From: Treponema primitia ZAS-2
GTDB taxonomy: Bacteria > Spirochaetota > Spirochaetia > Treponematales > Breznakiellaceae
Length of the DNA: 64,000 bases
Assembly (NCBI RefSeq): GCF_000214375.1
Contig: NC_015578.1
Span: forward strand, 1,488,001 to 1,552,000
Reading direction: 5' to 3'
A program made the position numbers and the translations under genes. Below the pieces are notes generated by a model. It was not told the origin of the DNA and did not search any database. It saw only the letters and a list, made by a program, of their open reading frames with translations. Positions 32,060 through 40,563 of the stretch are shown here, in pieces (position 1 is the stretch's first letter; each line of letters begins with the position of its first letter).

Positions 32060-32662
32060 GTGGGCTCCTATTATTACTTAGCAGCCCAGCTTCCTAATCT
32101 CGTCTATGGCCAGAGTGCGCCCATAAACTTTGGTTATTTCGAAGAATTAGCCGAAAAATTTCTGGATGCTACGGATAAGGCCTTTTTTGATATGATTAGC
32201 CTGGCTCCGGATAGCTTGGGGCCTGAGGGTGATGGAACGCCTTCCTACGCTGAGCTTCCCCGCTCCACGGGCTGCGAATTTATTGACAAATGGCGGGAAT
32301 GGGAACGGGCGCTAAGGCTTAACCTGGCTCGGTACCGCTCCCAGCGGCTCAAACGGGACAATGTAGTCTCGGTGGAGCCCCCCCTGCTCCCGGTGGAAGC
32401 TTCGGCAGCTGCCGCAAGAGCGGTTGCGGTGTCGGATTCACCCTTGGAAGCTGAAGAAATCCTGGACAAGGCCCGTTGGGACCTTATCGGGTCTATACAA
32501 GGATTGGATAGTTTTAGCCAGGACATCATCTTTGCCTATAAGCTCAAGCTGCTCATCCTGGAACGCCGTTTGTCCTTTAAAACGGAAGAAGGATTCAAAG
32601 AATACAAATCACTCTACGCTGCCATTCTGGATAGCGCACAGTCCGTGGGAGAAGCTAAATGA
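32060..32662 (+). CDS. DUF2764 protein, V-ATPase associated
   Basis: This 200-residue protein (GTG start, AAGGA 10 bases upstream) belongs to the DUF2764 group found in the V-ATPase operons of spirochetes and chlamydiae. It begins MGSYYYLAAQLPNLVYG, is mostly helical and has no signal peptide. Because subunit C (the rotor-stalk socket) is absent from these operons, DUF2764 may take that place; this is inference. Its end overlaps the atpA start (ATGA). Confidence 0.78.
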   Translation: MGSYYYLAAQLPNLVYGQSAPINFGYFEELAEKFLDATDKAFFDMISLAPDSLGPEGDGTPSYAELPRSTGCEFIDKWREWERALRLNLARYRSQRLKRDNVVSVEPPLLPVEASAAAARAVAVSDSPLEAEEILDKARWDLIGSIQGLDSFSQDIIFAYKLKLLILERRLSFKTEEGFKEYKSLYAAILDSAQSVGEAK

Positions 32663-34419
32663 TCGGAACAAAAGGTACAGTAGTCGCCGTTAATGGCAAT
32701 ATGGTGAGCGTCCGCTTTGACGGCGCCGTTTCCATGAACGAAGTGGGCTTTGTCAAACTTGGAGACAAGAAGCTTAAAAGCGAGGTCATCCGTATCAGGG
32801 GTGATATTTCCCAGCTCCAGGTTTTCGAAGTCACCAAGGGTATCTCCGTAGGGGATTCAGTGGAATACTCCGGGGACATGTTGGCGGTGGAAGTCGGCCC
32901 CGGCCTTTTAGGCCAGGTATACGACGGCCTCCAGAACCCCCTGCCCAAGTTGGCGGCGGTGGCGGGTAACTTCCTGGAACGGGGGGTCTACCTGGATCCC
33001 CTTTCAGTGGATATTTCCTGGGCATTTACCCCGGTCGCCAAGGTTGGTGATACGGTGGAACGGGCGGATACCCTGGGTACCGTACCGGAAGGGGCCTTTA
33101 CCCACCGGATCATGGTGCCTTTTAACCTCTATGGAACCTATACGATAGCTTCTATTAAAGGAGCCGGTTCCTATACGATCCGGGATACCATTGCAGAACT
33201 CAAGGATGAAAAGGGCAATACTATCCCGGTCACCATGAGCTTCCGCTGGCCTGTCAAACGGCCCATTGACTGCTTTGTTGAACGGTACAAGCCCACGGAA
33301 CCCATGGTTACCCGTGTCCGGCTCATTGACACCTTCTTCCCCGTAGCCCGGGGCGGCACCTACTGTATCCCCGGCCCCTTCGGGGCGGGCAAGACCGTGC
33401 TGCAGCAGATCACCAGTCGTTACGCTGATATCGACATTGTAATCCTTGCAGCCTGTGGGGAACGGGCCGGTGAAGTTGTGGAAACCCTCAAGGAATTCCC
33501 CGAACTGACTGACCCCAAAACCGGTAAATCCCTGATGGAACGGACCATCATCATTTGTAATACTTCTTCCATGCCCGTAGCTTCCCGTGAAGCTTCCGTT
33601 TACACCGCGGTGACCTTGGCTGAATACTATAGGCAGATGGGGCTTAACGTCCTGCTCTTGGCAGACTCTACCAGCCGCTGGGCCCAGGCTATGCGCGAAA
33701 TGTCCGGCCGCCTGGAAGAAATCCCCGGTGAGGAAGCTTTCCCCGCCTACCTGGAATCCACCATCGCCAGCTTCTACGAACGGGCCGGCACGGTGCGGCT
33801 TCGGGACGGTTCCATCGGATCGGTCACCATCGGCGGCACGGTCAGTCCCGCAGGCGGTAACTTTGAAGAGCCCGTTACCCAGGCAACCCTCAAGGTGGTC
33901 GGCGCCTTCCACGGCCTTTCCCGTGAACGTTCCGATGCCCGTAAGTTCCCCGCCATTCACCCCCTGGATTCCTGGTCCAAGTACAAGGGCATCATCGCCG
34001 CTGAAAAAGTCGGCTATGCCCACGGATTTATGCGCCGGGGCAGTGAAGTTGAGCAGATGATGAAGGTCGTCGGCGAAGAAGGCACCAGTATTGAAGACTA
34101 CGTGATCTACCTCAAGGGCGATTTGATTGACTCGGTATATTTCCAGCAGAACTCCTTTGATGCGGTGGACGCGGCGGTCAGCCCGGATCGGCAGAAGCAT
34201 ATTTTTGCAATACTGCTCCACATCCTGGCGTCCCAGTTCACGTTTCCGGATAAAAACGAAGCCCGCAGCTGGTTCAACCGGCTCAGGCAGAAATTCCTGG
34301 ACTTCAACGGTTCGGAATGGCAGAGTGAACGTTTCGTTTCCCTGCAAAAAGAAATTGAATCCACCGTGTCTGCCCAATCCACTGGTCTGGATAAGGCGGC
34401 AGAAAAAGTACTTGCATAA
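32659..34419 (+). CDS. atpA: V/A-type ATPase catalytic subunit A
   Basis: The 586-residue catalytic subunit has the N-terminal barrel (GTVVAVNGNMVSVRF), the A-type bulge region, a P-loop GPFGAGKT at about residue 239, LAACGERAGEVVE and LADSTSRWAQAMREMSGRLEEIPGEE. These are diagnostic of V/A-type A subunits. It hydrolyses or makes ATP at the interface with B. The stop codon lies inside a perfect 11-bp hairpin, after which atpB begins 69 bp later. Confidence 0.97.
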   Translation: MIGTKGTVVAVNGNMVSVRFDGAVSMNEVGFVKLGDKKLKSEVIRIRGDISQLQVFEVTKGISVGDSVEYSGDMLAVEVGPGLLGQVYDGLQNPLPKLAAVAGNFLERGVYLDPLSVDISWAFTPVAKVGDTVERADTLGTVPEGAFTHRIMVPFNLYGTYTIASIKGAGSYTIRDTIAELKDEKGNTIPVTMSFRWPVKRPIDCFVERYKPTEPMVTRVRLIDTFFPVARGGTYCIPGPFGAGKTVLQQITSRYADIDIVILAACGERAGEVVETLKEFPELTDPKTGKSLMERTIIICNTSSMPVASREASVYTAVTLAEYYRQMGLNVLLLADSTSRWAQAMREMSGRLEEIPGEEAFPAYLESTIASFYERAGTVRLRDGSIGSVTIGGTVSPAGGNFEEPVTQATLKVVGAFHGLSRERSDARKFPAIHPLDSWSKYKGIIAAEKVGYAHGFMRRGSEVEQMMKVVGEEGTSIEDYVIYLKGDLIDSVYFQQNSFDAVDAAVSPDRQKHIFAILLHILASQFTFPDKNEARSWFNRLRQKFLDFNGSEWQSERFVSLQKEIESTVSAQSTGLDKAAEKVLA

Positions 34420-34461
34420 AAACCCCAGGTTTTTATGCTGGAGTTTTCCTTTGGAAAGCTC
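34414..34461 (+). repeat. Double hairpin between atpA and atpB
   Basis: GCATAAAAACC-CCA-GGTTTTTATGC (34414-34438) contains the atpA stop codon. It is followed within two bases by GAGTTTTCC-TTT-GGAAAGCTC (34441-34461), which has one G-T pair. Both loops are three bases. No T-tract follows. Confidence 0.8.
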
Positions 34462-34488
34462 TGCGATTAAATGGAATAGGATGGAGCC

Positions 34489-35787
34489 ATGAACAAAGTA
34501 TATAGCAAAATTGAGTCCATTACCGGAAGCGTTATTACGGTTAAGGCCGAAGGAATCCGTTATGGGGACCTTGCGGAGGTAGATACCGTATTCGGCACTT
34601 CCCTGGCGGAAGTTAACCGCCTGGCTGGGGATTTGGTTTCCCTGCAGGTATTCGCCGGGGGCCGGGGTATTTCCACCGGCGACACAGTGCGCTTCCTGGG
34701 CCGCCCTATGCAGGTAGCCTTTTCGGAAAACCTCATGGGCCGGGTATTCTCCGGCTCCGGGACCCCCCGGGATAACGGCCCGGCACTCACGGATAACCCC
34801 ATACCCATAGGCGGGCCTTCGGTTAACCCCGCTAATCGTATTATACCCCGGAACATGATCCGTACCGGTATCCCTATGATCGACCTCTTCAACACCCTGG
34901 TGGTGTCCCAGAAGCTGCCTATCTTCTCTGTATCCGGTGAACCCTACAACGACCTTCTGGCCCGCATAGCCATGCAGGCGGAAGTTGACGTCATCATCCT
35001 GGGGGGCATGGGCCTGAAATACGACGACTACCTGTTCTTCAAGGATACCCTGGAAGAAGGGGGCGCCCTTTCCCGGACCGTAATGTTTGTGCATACCGCT
35101 TCGGACCCCACAGTAGAATGCCTGATGATTCCCGATATGTCCTTGGCAGTGGCTGAGCAATTTGCCCTTCAGGGCAAGGACGTGCTGGTCCTCCTCACGG
35201 ACATGACCAACTTTGCCGATGCCATGAAGGAAATCTCCATTATCCAGGAGCAGGTTCCTTCAAACCGCGGGTATCCCGGGGATTTGTACAGCCAGCTCGC
35301 CAGCCGCTATGAAAAGGCGGTTGACTTTGAAAGCGCCGGTTCCATCACCATCCTGGGGGTTACCACCATGCCCGGTGACGATGTAACCCACCCGGTGCCG
35401 GATAATACAGGGTATATCACCGAAGGCCAGTACTACCTGAAAAACGGCCGTATCGAGCCCTTCGGTTCCCTTTCCCGGCTTAAACAGCAGGTAAACGGCA
35501 AAACCCGGGCGGACCACCGGGCCCTGATGGACGGTATGATCAAGCTCTATTCCGCTTTCCGGGATACCCTGGAAAAGAAGGCCATGGGCTTTATCATGAC
35601 CGCCTGGGACGATAAGCTTCTCAAATACGGGGATCTCTTTGAAAAAAAGATGATGGACCTTACGGTTAATATACCTCTGGAAAAGGCCCTGGACTTGGGC
35701 TGGGAAATTCTTTCGGATTGTTTCAGCCCCGAAGAAACGGGATTGCGGACGGAACTTATCAATCAGTTCTGGCCTAAAAAAGATTAA
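34489..35787 (+). CDS. atpB: V/A-type ATPase regulatory subunit B
   Basis: This 432-residue protein matches the non-catalytic B subunit: [19 protein letters not shown] at the start, [45 protein letters not shown] in place of a P-loop, and [15 protein letters not shown] with [19 protein letters not shown]. It alternates with A in the hexameric head. AGGATGGAG lies just before the ATG. Confidence 0.97.
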   Translation: MNKVYSKIESITGSVITVKAEGIRYGDLAEVDTVFGTSLAEVNRLAGDLVSLQVFAGGRGISTGDTVRFLGRPMQVAFSENLMGRVFSGSGTPRDNGPALTDNPIPIGGPSVNPANRIIPRNMIRTGIPMIDLFNTLVVSQKLPIFSVSGEPYNDLLARIAMQAEVDVIILGGMGLKYDDYLFFKDTLEEGGALSRTVMFVHTASDPTVECLMIPDMSLAVAEQFALQGKDVLVLLTDMTNFADAMKEISIIQEQVPSNRGYPGDLYSQLASRYEKAVDFESAGSITILGVTTMPGDDVTHPVPDNTGYITEGQYYLKNGRIEPFGSLSRLKQQVNGKTRADHRALMDGMIKLYSAFRDTLEKKAMGFIMTAWDDKLLKYGDLFEKKMMDLTVNIPLEKALDLGWEILSDCFSPEETGLRTELINQFWPKKD

Positions 35788-35798
35788 GCGGGCGCCCA

Positions 35799-36401
35799 AT
35801 GGCAAAGATTAAGCTGACCAAAAATGAGCTTAAAAAACAGAGAGATTCTCTAAAAATGTATCAGCGGTATTTGCCGACCCTGATGCTCAAGAAGCAGCAG
35901 CTCCAGGGAGAGATCCGTACCACCGAGATGAGAATCAAGGAGTTGCGGGAAGAACGGGACCTGCTGGATGAGACCTTTAAAGACTGGGTTGGAGTTTTTG
36001 GGGAAAAAGGTATCTTTACCACCGCCATTTTGTCCATTGTCCGGATTAAAACTTCCGAGGGAAATATAGCCGGGGTTGCGATCCCCATTTTCCAGGGCGC
36101 GGAATTTGAGACTGCCAATTATGATTTGGCCCGTACCCCACTGTGGCTTGATCTGGCGGTAGAAAAGATGAAGCAGGTAATTTTACTGGATTTGGAAGCC
36201 CAGGTTCTGGAAGAGCAGCGCAAGCGGCTGGACCATGAACTCCGGATCACCACCCAGCGGGTTAACCTCTTTGAAAAGATAAAGATCCCCGAAACAAAGG
36301 GCAGTATAAAGAAAATAGGCGTATACCTGGGGGATCAGCAGACCTCGGCGGTAGTGCGGGGCAAGATCGCCAAGAGCGGACTGGAGAAGGCGGCAAAATG
36401 A
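35799..36401 (+). CDS. atpD: V/A-type ATPase subunit D
   Basis: This 200-residue, mostly helical protein matches the central-shaft subunit D. It begins IKLTKNELKKQRDSLKMYQRYLPTLMLKKQQLQ and ends with a second long helix (LEAQVLEEQRKRLDHELRITTQRVNLFEK). The two helices form the coiled coil that turns inside the A3B3 head. It lies 11 bp after atpB. Confidence 0.95.
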   Translation: MAKIKLTKNELKKQRDSLKMYQRYLPTLMLKKQQLQGEIRTTEMRIKELREERDLLDETFKDWVGVFGEKGIFTTAILSIVRIKTSEGNIAGVAIPIFQGAEFETANYDLARTPLWLDLAVEKMKQVILLDLEAQVLEEQRKRLDHELRITTQRVNLFEKIKIPETKGSIKKIGVYLGDQQTSAVVRGKIAKSGLEKAAK

Positions 36402-36426
36402 ACATTCACCACGTGAGGTTCCTTAT

Positions 36427-38364
36427 ATGATAGTACCCATGAAAAAGGTATCCCTGGTTGTTCGTGACAGAACCCAGGTAGAAGCCCTTACCACCCTGAG
36501 GGGCCTCGGGGTATTGCATCTGGAAAAGCGCGATGCCTCCTCCGACGCCCTTTCCAAGGCCCTGGAGCAGAAAGCCAGTGCGGAGAACGCCCTGGGTATA
36601 CTCCAGCTTTTGGAGCAGCCTAAAAAGGGAGCGGCGAAAAACCGCAACCAGGCTGATCAAACCCGCCGTTCCAGCGATGCGGGTAACGAAGAAACGGAAC
36701 CCTACTCAGCGGATGCGGTAAACGCCCCGGCGCGGCCGGATCTGGTAGACCTGATCCTGAACCTTGGGAAGGATCAGAAAGCCTGTGAGGATCAGAAGAT
36801 AGTCTTGGACCGGGAGCAGCAGCGACTGGAAAAATGGGGAGACTTTAAGCCCGGCTTGATTCAGGAACTGGCGGAGCAGGGGATCAAGTTGCACCTTTAT
36901 GAACTAAGCCCCAATGCTTTGGCTAATATTCCTGAGGAAATCCGGTATATTATCTCAGGTCAGGATAAGGCTACGGTACGGCTGGTGGTCCTTGATCAGG
37001 AAATTCCGGGGCTCCAAAGCTTCAGGCTTCCGGAAAAATCCCTCTCCGAACTGGGACAGGAACAGGCGGAATTAAGCGCTAAATTACAGGGAATCAAAGA
37101 AAGGCTCAATAAACTTGCGGATCGGAAATCAAGCCTTATCCATGAAATAGCCCAGTTACAGGAGCAGGTGGATCTTGAATTCGCCCGGGCATCCTTGGAG
37201 CAGATAGACGAGGTTCCCCCGGAATACGCTGTTTCCTGGATCTCAGGCTATGCGCCCCAGGAAGATGTGGGGGCCATCAAGCGGGCCGCCGCAGAACACG
37301 GCTGGGCCATGATCGCCGATGATCCCGGGCCGGATGATGATGTTCCGACTAAATTGAAAAACAACAAGCTGGTAAGCCTCATCTATCCCCTGACGGACTT
37401 TCTTGAAGTGGTACCCGGCTACCAGGAAACGGATATTTCCGGTTGGTTCCTGTTCTTCTTCACTATCTTCTTTGGCATGATCTTCGGGGATGCTGTATAT
37501 GGGCTCCTGTTCATCATCATTGCCCTGATTGGTATTGCGAAAACCGCAAAGAAGGGGGTGCCTGCGATTTTTAAGCTGGTGCTGCTTTTAGGGTTTTCAA
37601 ATTTTGTCTGGGGGATCCTGACCTGTACCTGGGGTGGGATGGATGCAGACAAGCTGCCCCTTTTCCTTCAGAACATCTCCCTGCCCCTTATTTCTAATGT
37701 GACCGCCGGCAAATCGGAGTATTACAGCGGCATTGTTCAGCAAAATCTGATGATCTTCTGTTTCTCCCTGGCGGTGCTGCAGCTTTCCATAGGGCATATT
37801 ATTAAAATCTTTAAGAGCCGAACTCTCAAATTACTGGGAGATCTGGGTTCCGCGGCCATGCTGGGGGGCATGTACTTTATCGTGCTTTCCCTGATAGCCA
37901 GCAATGCATCCAGGCAAATCCCCTTTTATATGAGCGCCGTGTATGCTTTTGCTGCGGGTTTTGTGCTTAACTTCTTGTTTGCCAACTATGACGGGAGTAT
38001 CGGCAGGTCCATCATGGAAAGCCTCAAGAACATGGTTTCGGTGATCCTCAATATTGCCAATGTGTTTTCCGATATTATGTCCTATATCAGGCTTTGGGCG
38101 GTGGGCCTTGCGGGCGGGGCTATTGCCCTGACCGTGAATTCCATGGCCGGTCCCATGCTGGGGCATATGGTGTTTTTCATCTTTGGTATTGCGCTTTTGA
38201 TCTTCGGTCATGGCCTTAATATGGTACTGAATGTGCTGTCCGTACTGGTTCACGGGGTTCGTCTCAATACCCTTGAATTTTCAGGCCATGTGGGACTCAC
38301 CTGGTCGGGCCATGCGTACAGGCCCTTTGCCAAACGGGTAAAAGATGAAGCCCAATCCGCTTGA
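36427..38364 (+). CDS. atpI: V/A-type ATPase subunit I (a-type stator)
   Basis: The 645-residue protein has a soluble N-terminal half of coiled coils and small domains (about residues 1-320) and a C-terminal half with seven to eight membrane segments starting near residue 340. The segment SYIRLWAVGLAGGAIALTV near residue 550 contains the Arg that faces the K-ring carboxylate in a-type subunits. GAGG precedes the ATG. The last codons and TGA form a small hairpin, CCCAATCC-GCTTGAG-GGATTGGG. Confidence 0.95.
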   Translation: MIVPMKKVSLVVRDRTQVEALTTLRGLGVLHLEKRDASSDALSKALEQKASAENALGILQLLEQPKKGAAKNRNQADQTRRSSDAGNEETEPYSADAVNAPARPDLVDLILNLGKDQKACEDQKIVLDREQQRLEKWGDFKPGLIQELAEQGIKLHLYELSPNALANIPEEIRYIISGQDKATVRLVVLDQEIPGLQSFRLPEKSLSELGQEQAELSAKLQGIKERLNKLADRKSSLIHEIAQLQEQVDLEFARASLEQIDEVPPEYAVSWISGYAPQEDVGAIKRAAAEHGWAMIADDPGPDDDVPTKLKNNKLVSLIYPLTDFLEVVPGYQETDISGWFLFFFTIFFGMIFGDAVYGLLFIIIALIGIAKTAKKGVPAIFKLVLLLGFSNFVWGILTCTWGGMDADKLPLFLQNISLPLISNVTAGKSEYYSGIVQQNLMIFCFSLAVLQLSIGHIIKIFKSRTLKLLGDLGSAAMLGGMYFIVLSLIASNASRQIPFYMSAVYAFAAGFVLNFLFANYDGSIGRSIMESLKNMVSVILNIANVFSDIMSYIRLWAVGLAGGAIALTVNSMAGPMLGHMVFFIFGIALLIFGHGLNMVLNVLSVLVHGVRLNTLEFSGHVGLTWSGHAYRPFAKRVKDEAQSA

Positions 38365-38388
38365 GGGATTGGGAAAAAGAATGGGTTT

Positions 38389-38412
38389 ATGCCGGCCTTT
38401 GGTTGGCTTTAA
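38389..38412 (+). other. Mini-ORF 1 (7 codons, MPAFGWL)
   Basis: ATG-CCG-GCC-TTT-GGT-TGG-CTT-TAA lies in the first repeat. It lacks a clear ribosome-binding site. The coding sequence itself is the hairpin GCCGGCC-TTT-GGTTGGC. Translation is not proven. Confidence 0.3.
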
Positions 38413-38497
38413 TAGAACTGCGCGGGGAACTGCGTTGCAAGTTGCGCGGGGAACTGCGTTGCAAGTTGCGCAGCTTATGTTGCGTGAAACAGGAGTT

Positions 38498-38524
38498 ATG
38501 CCAGGCCGAGCTTGGCTTCCATAG
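38498..38524 (+). other. Mini-ORF 2 (8 codons, MPGRAWLP)
   Basis: AGGAG lies two bases before this ATG, which is a short spacing. The frame closes with TAG after eight codons and covers the hairpin GCCAGGC-CGA-GCTTGGC. The peptide resembles mini-ORFs 1 and 3. Confidence 0.35.
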
Positions 38525-38581
38525 AATTGCGCGGGAAACTGCGTTGCAAGTTGCGCAGCTAAGCTGCGTTAAATAGGAGTC

Positions 38582-38608
38582 ATGCCAACCTTTGGTTGGC
38601 TTCGATAG
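38582..38608 (+). other. Mini-ORF 3 (8 codons, MPTFGWLR)
   Basis: AGGAG lies two bases before the ATG, and the frame closes with TAG after eight codons. It covers the perfect hairpin GCCAACC-TTT-GGTTGGC and lies 41 bases before atpK. Confidence 0.35.
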
Positions 38609-38648
38609 AACTGCGCAGCTAAAAGCTGCGCTAATATAGGAGTTACTT

Positions 38649-39089
38649 ATGAATTTAGGTTTATTGAGTGCAGGTCTGGTATTGGGCATTTCTGCGGTTG
38701 GTTCAGGATTGGGTATCAGCATTGCCGGACGGGCGGTAATCGGGGCATGGAAAAAATGTTATCTCAACAATAAACCTGCGCCCATGACCTTGATCGCATT
38801 CGGCGGGGCGCCCTTAACTCAGACTTTCTACGGCTTCATACTGGGCTTGCTCTTTATGAAACCCGCTGCCTTAGCGCACCCTGAGAATGGCGCTCTTTAT
38901 CTGGGCATTGGGATTGCTTCGGCGTTTGCCATAGCCGGTTCCGCTATTGCCCAGGGTCAGGCGGGTGCTGCAGGCGCGGATGCCACAGGTGAAACCGGTA
39001 AAGGCTTTGTCAACTACATGATGATAGTTGGTATCTGCGAAACTGTTGCTATTTTCGCCATGGTTCTTTCCATGATCAGCCTGAACTAG
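38649..39089 (+). CDS. atpK: V/A-type ATPase membrane rotor subunit K
   Basis: This 146-residue proteolipid has four membrane helices in two tandem hairpins. The first hairpin has no carboxylate; the second carries Glu131 (GICETVAIF), so there is one ion site per four helices. Thr57-Gln58 (APLTQTFYGF), Gln102 (AIAQGQAGAAG) and Glu131 line up with the sodium ligands Thr64, Gln65, Gln110 and Glu139 of Enterococcus NtpK. AGGAG lies six bases before the ATG. Repeats upstream may tune its translation, since many copies per complex are needed. Confidence 0.95.
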   Translation: MNLGLLSAGLVLGISAVGSGLGISIAGRAVIGAWKKCYLNNKPAPMTLIAFGGAPLTQTFYGFILGLLFMKPAALAHPENGALYLGIGIASAFAIAGSAIAQGQAGAAGADATGETGKGFVNYMMIVGICETVAIFAMVLSMISLN

Positions 39090-39107
39090 GAATTCCCAAG
39101 CTTCACC

Positions 39108-40247
39108 TTGTCTGAACGAGTTTCGCGGACAGTAACCGTCGGCGGCTTAAAAAGCCCCGGCGGTTCTATGCAGACTGTTTCTATTGGGGGCGGTCTTCCC
39201 GTGGTTATCCAGACCATGTGGAAGGATCGCCTTTCGTTTTCCGATCTGGAAGGCCCCTCCGGTGAAAAGACGGTGGAACGGATCAGGCGGCTCCAGGCCA
39301 TGGGCTGCGCTCTGCTCCGTTTTGCAGTCCCAGACCTGGAAGCCGCGGAAGTGCTTGGCAATCTGGCCGCCATGGTTTCCATGCCCCTGGTGGCGGATAT
39401 CCATTTTGATTACAAAATAGCCCTTCGCTGTCTTGATTTCCCTATAGCAAAAATACGCATTAACCCCGGCAATATAGGCGGCCGGGACCGGGTGGAAAAG
39501 GTCCTGTCCAAGGCTGCCGCTCAGGGCGTCCCCATACGTATTGGGGTAAATGCCGGGAGCCTGCCCAGGGACCTTGGTCTTCGGGTTGATGCCGGGGAAC
39601 TGAGCCGGGCGGAGGCCCTGGTTGGGGCGGCGGAACGGGAACTGGGTATATTTGACGAATTCGGCTTTTCCAATACCCTGGTCTCCATGAAGGCCTCTTC
39701 GGTGGCTGAGACCATACGGGCAAACCGGCTTTTGGCGGAACGGACCGATGCGCCCCTCCACATAGGGGTGACGGAAGCGGGGCCCCTTATCGCCGGGGTG
39801 ACCCGGAACGCGATTGCCCTCCATGCCCTGCTCAGCGAAGGCCTGGGGGATACCATCCGGGTTTCCCTGTCGGACACCATGGAAAACGAGGTGATCGCCG
39901 GGAGGGAAATACTGAACACCGCAGTGGAGGGTTCCGAAGCCGCCCGGGAGCGGCAGGGGAAACGGGGTGGGGTGACCATTATTTCCTGTCCCCGCTGCGG
40001 GAGGAACAGTTTTGATACCCACGGCTTTACCCAACGCTGGCTGGATACTTTCTACGCCATGGACAAAACTATTACCGTAGCCGTAATGGGCTGCGCGGTG
40101 AACGGTCCCGGGGAAGGGCGCCACGCCGACCTGGGAATAACCGGCGCGGGGAATAAGGCACTTATCTTCCGCCATGGCGAGGTGATACGCACCATTGATG
40201 CTGCCGATGCGGATACCGCTTTTCGGGAAGAGTTGGATCGGGTATAA
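39108..40247 (+). CDS. ispG: 4-hydroxy-3-methylbut-2-enyl-diphosphate synthase
   Basis: IspG makes HMBPP from MEcPP in the MEP isoprenoid pathway with a 4Fe-4S cluster. The 379-residue protein shows ADIHFDYKIAL, KIRINPGNIG, IRIGVNAGS and the cluster cysteines in ISCPRCGRN and MGCAVNGPGE. The start is TTG at 39108, chosen because the RTVTVGG segment before the conserved GGGLPVVIQTMW fits the family; an ATG at 39171 would cut it short. No good ribosome-binding site is seen. It follows the V-ATPase operon by 18 bp and may be co-transcribed. Confidence 0.93.
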   Translation: MSERVSRTVTVGGLKSPGGSMQTVSIGGGLPVVIQTMWKDRLSFSDLEGPSGEKTVERIRRLQAMGCALLRFAVPDLEAAEVLGNLAAMVSMPLVADIHFDYKIALRCLDFPIAKIRINPGNIGGRDRVEKVLSKAAAQGVPIRIGVNAGSLPRDLGLRVDAGELSRAEALVGAAERELGIFDEFGFSNTLVSMKASSVAETIRANRLLAERTDAPLHIGVTEAGPLIAGVTRNAIALHALLSEGLGDTIRVSLSDTMENEVIAGREILNTAVEGSEAARERQGKRGGVTIISCPRCGRNSFDTHGFTQRWLDTFYAMDKTITVAVMGCAVNGPGEGRHADLGITGAGNKALIFRHGEVIRTIDAADADTAFREELDRV

Positions 40248-40270
40248 TAACAAGTAGTAAGAAAAATTTT

Positions 40271-40418
40271 ACCACAAGGTACACAAAGGAATTTCGGAAA
40301 ACTTAATAGTATAGGTCAGTATCTGAACCCTGATAGGTACAATCCAGCACTTTTTGGGTAGTTTTTTTCTGTAATCTTTTCCTCTCCTCTCTGTCCTTCG
40401 TGTCCTTTGAGGTTATTA
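40271..40418. repeat. Imperfect inverted repeat in the ispG-40564 gap
   Basis: The left part, ACCACAAGGTACACAAAGGAA, and the right part, whose complement reads AACCTCAAAGGACACGAAGGACAGAG, form a poor inverted pair. A related inverted pair, AACCACAAGAACC...GGTTCTTCGTGGTT, lies at about 41222-41292. The rest of this AT-rich gap (up to 40563) holds no gene I can support. Confidence 0.45.
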
Positions 40419-40563
40419 AATTCTATTATAAATCTGTGGGTCAAGTTTAGGGGTTCTTCATTTTTTAAGATTTTTTTTGGAAACTATGGCATTTATGAAA
40501 AAATCATTTAGACTTAATATAAGTTATTAAAAGAGATAACAAAAATATTTTTGGAGAGTGAGA

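Larger units (their letters stand above)
38389..38636 (+). repeat. Three tandem hairpin repeats in the atpI-atpK gap
   Basis: Three related units of roughly 70-110 bp fill the gap. Each has ATGCC...TTGGCTT (hairpin such as GCCAACC-TTT-GGTTGGC), then AATAGAAcTGCGC or GATAGAACTGCGC, one or two GCGGGGAACTGCGTTGCAAGTT segments (none in the third), and an AGCTGCG closing stem such as GCGCAGCT-AAA-AGCTGCGC. Units one and two close with AGGAGT-(T/C)-ATG, and the third with the AGGAG of atpK. An 18-base piece recurs exactly at 45541-45558. Confidence 0.85.

Noticed and set aside
33004-35160. 718-codon open frame antisense to atpA and atpB
   Set aside because: It is a GC-rich shadow of two highly conserved genes on the other strand and has no recognisable motif or start signal.
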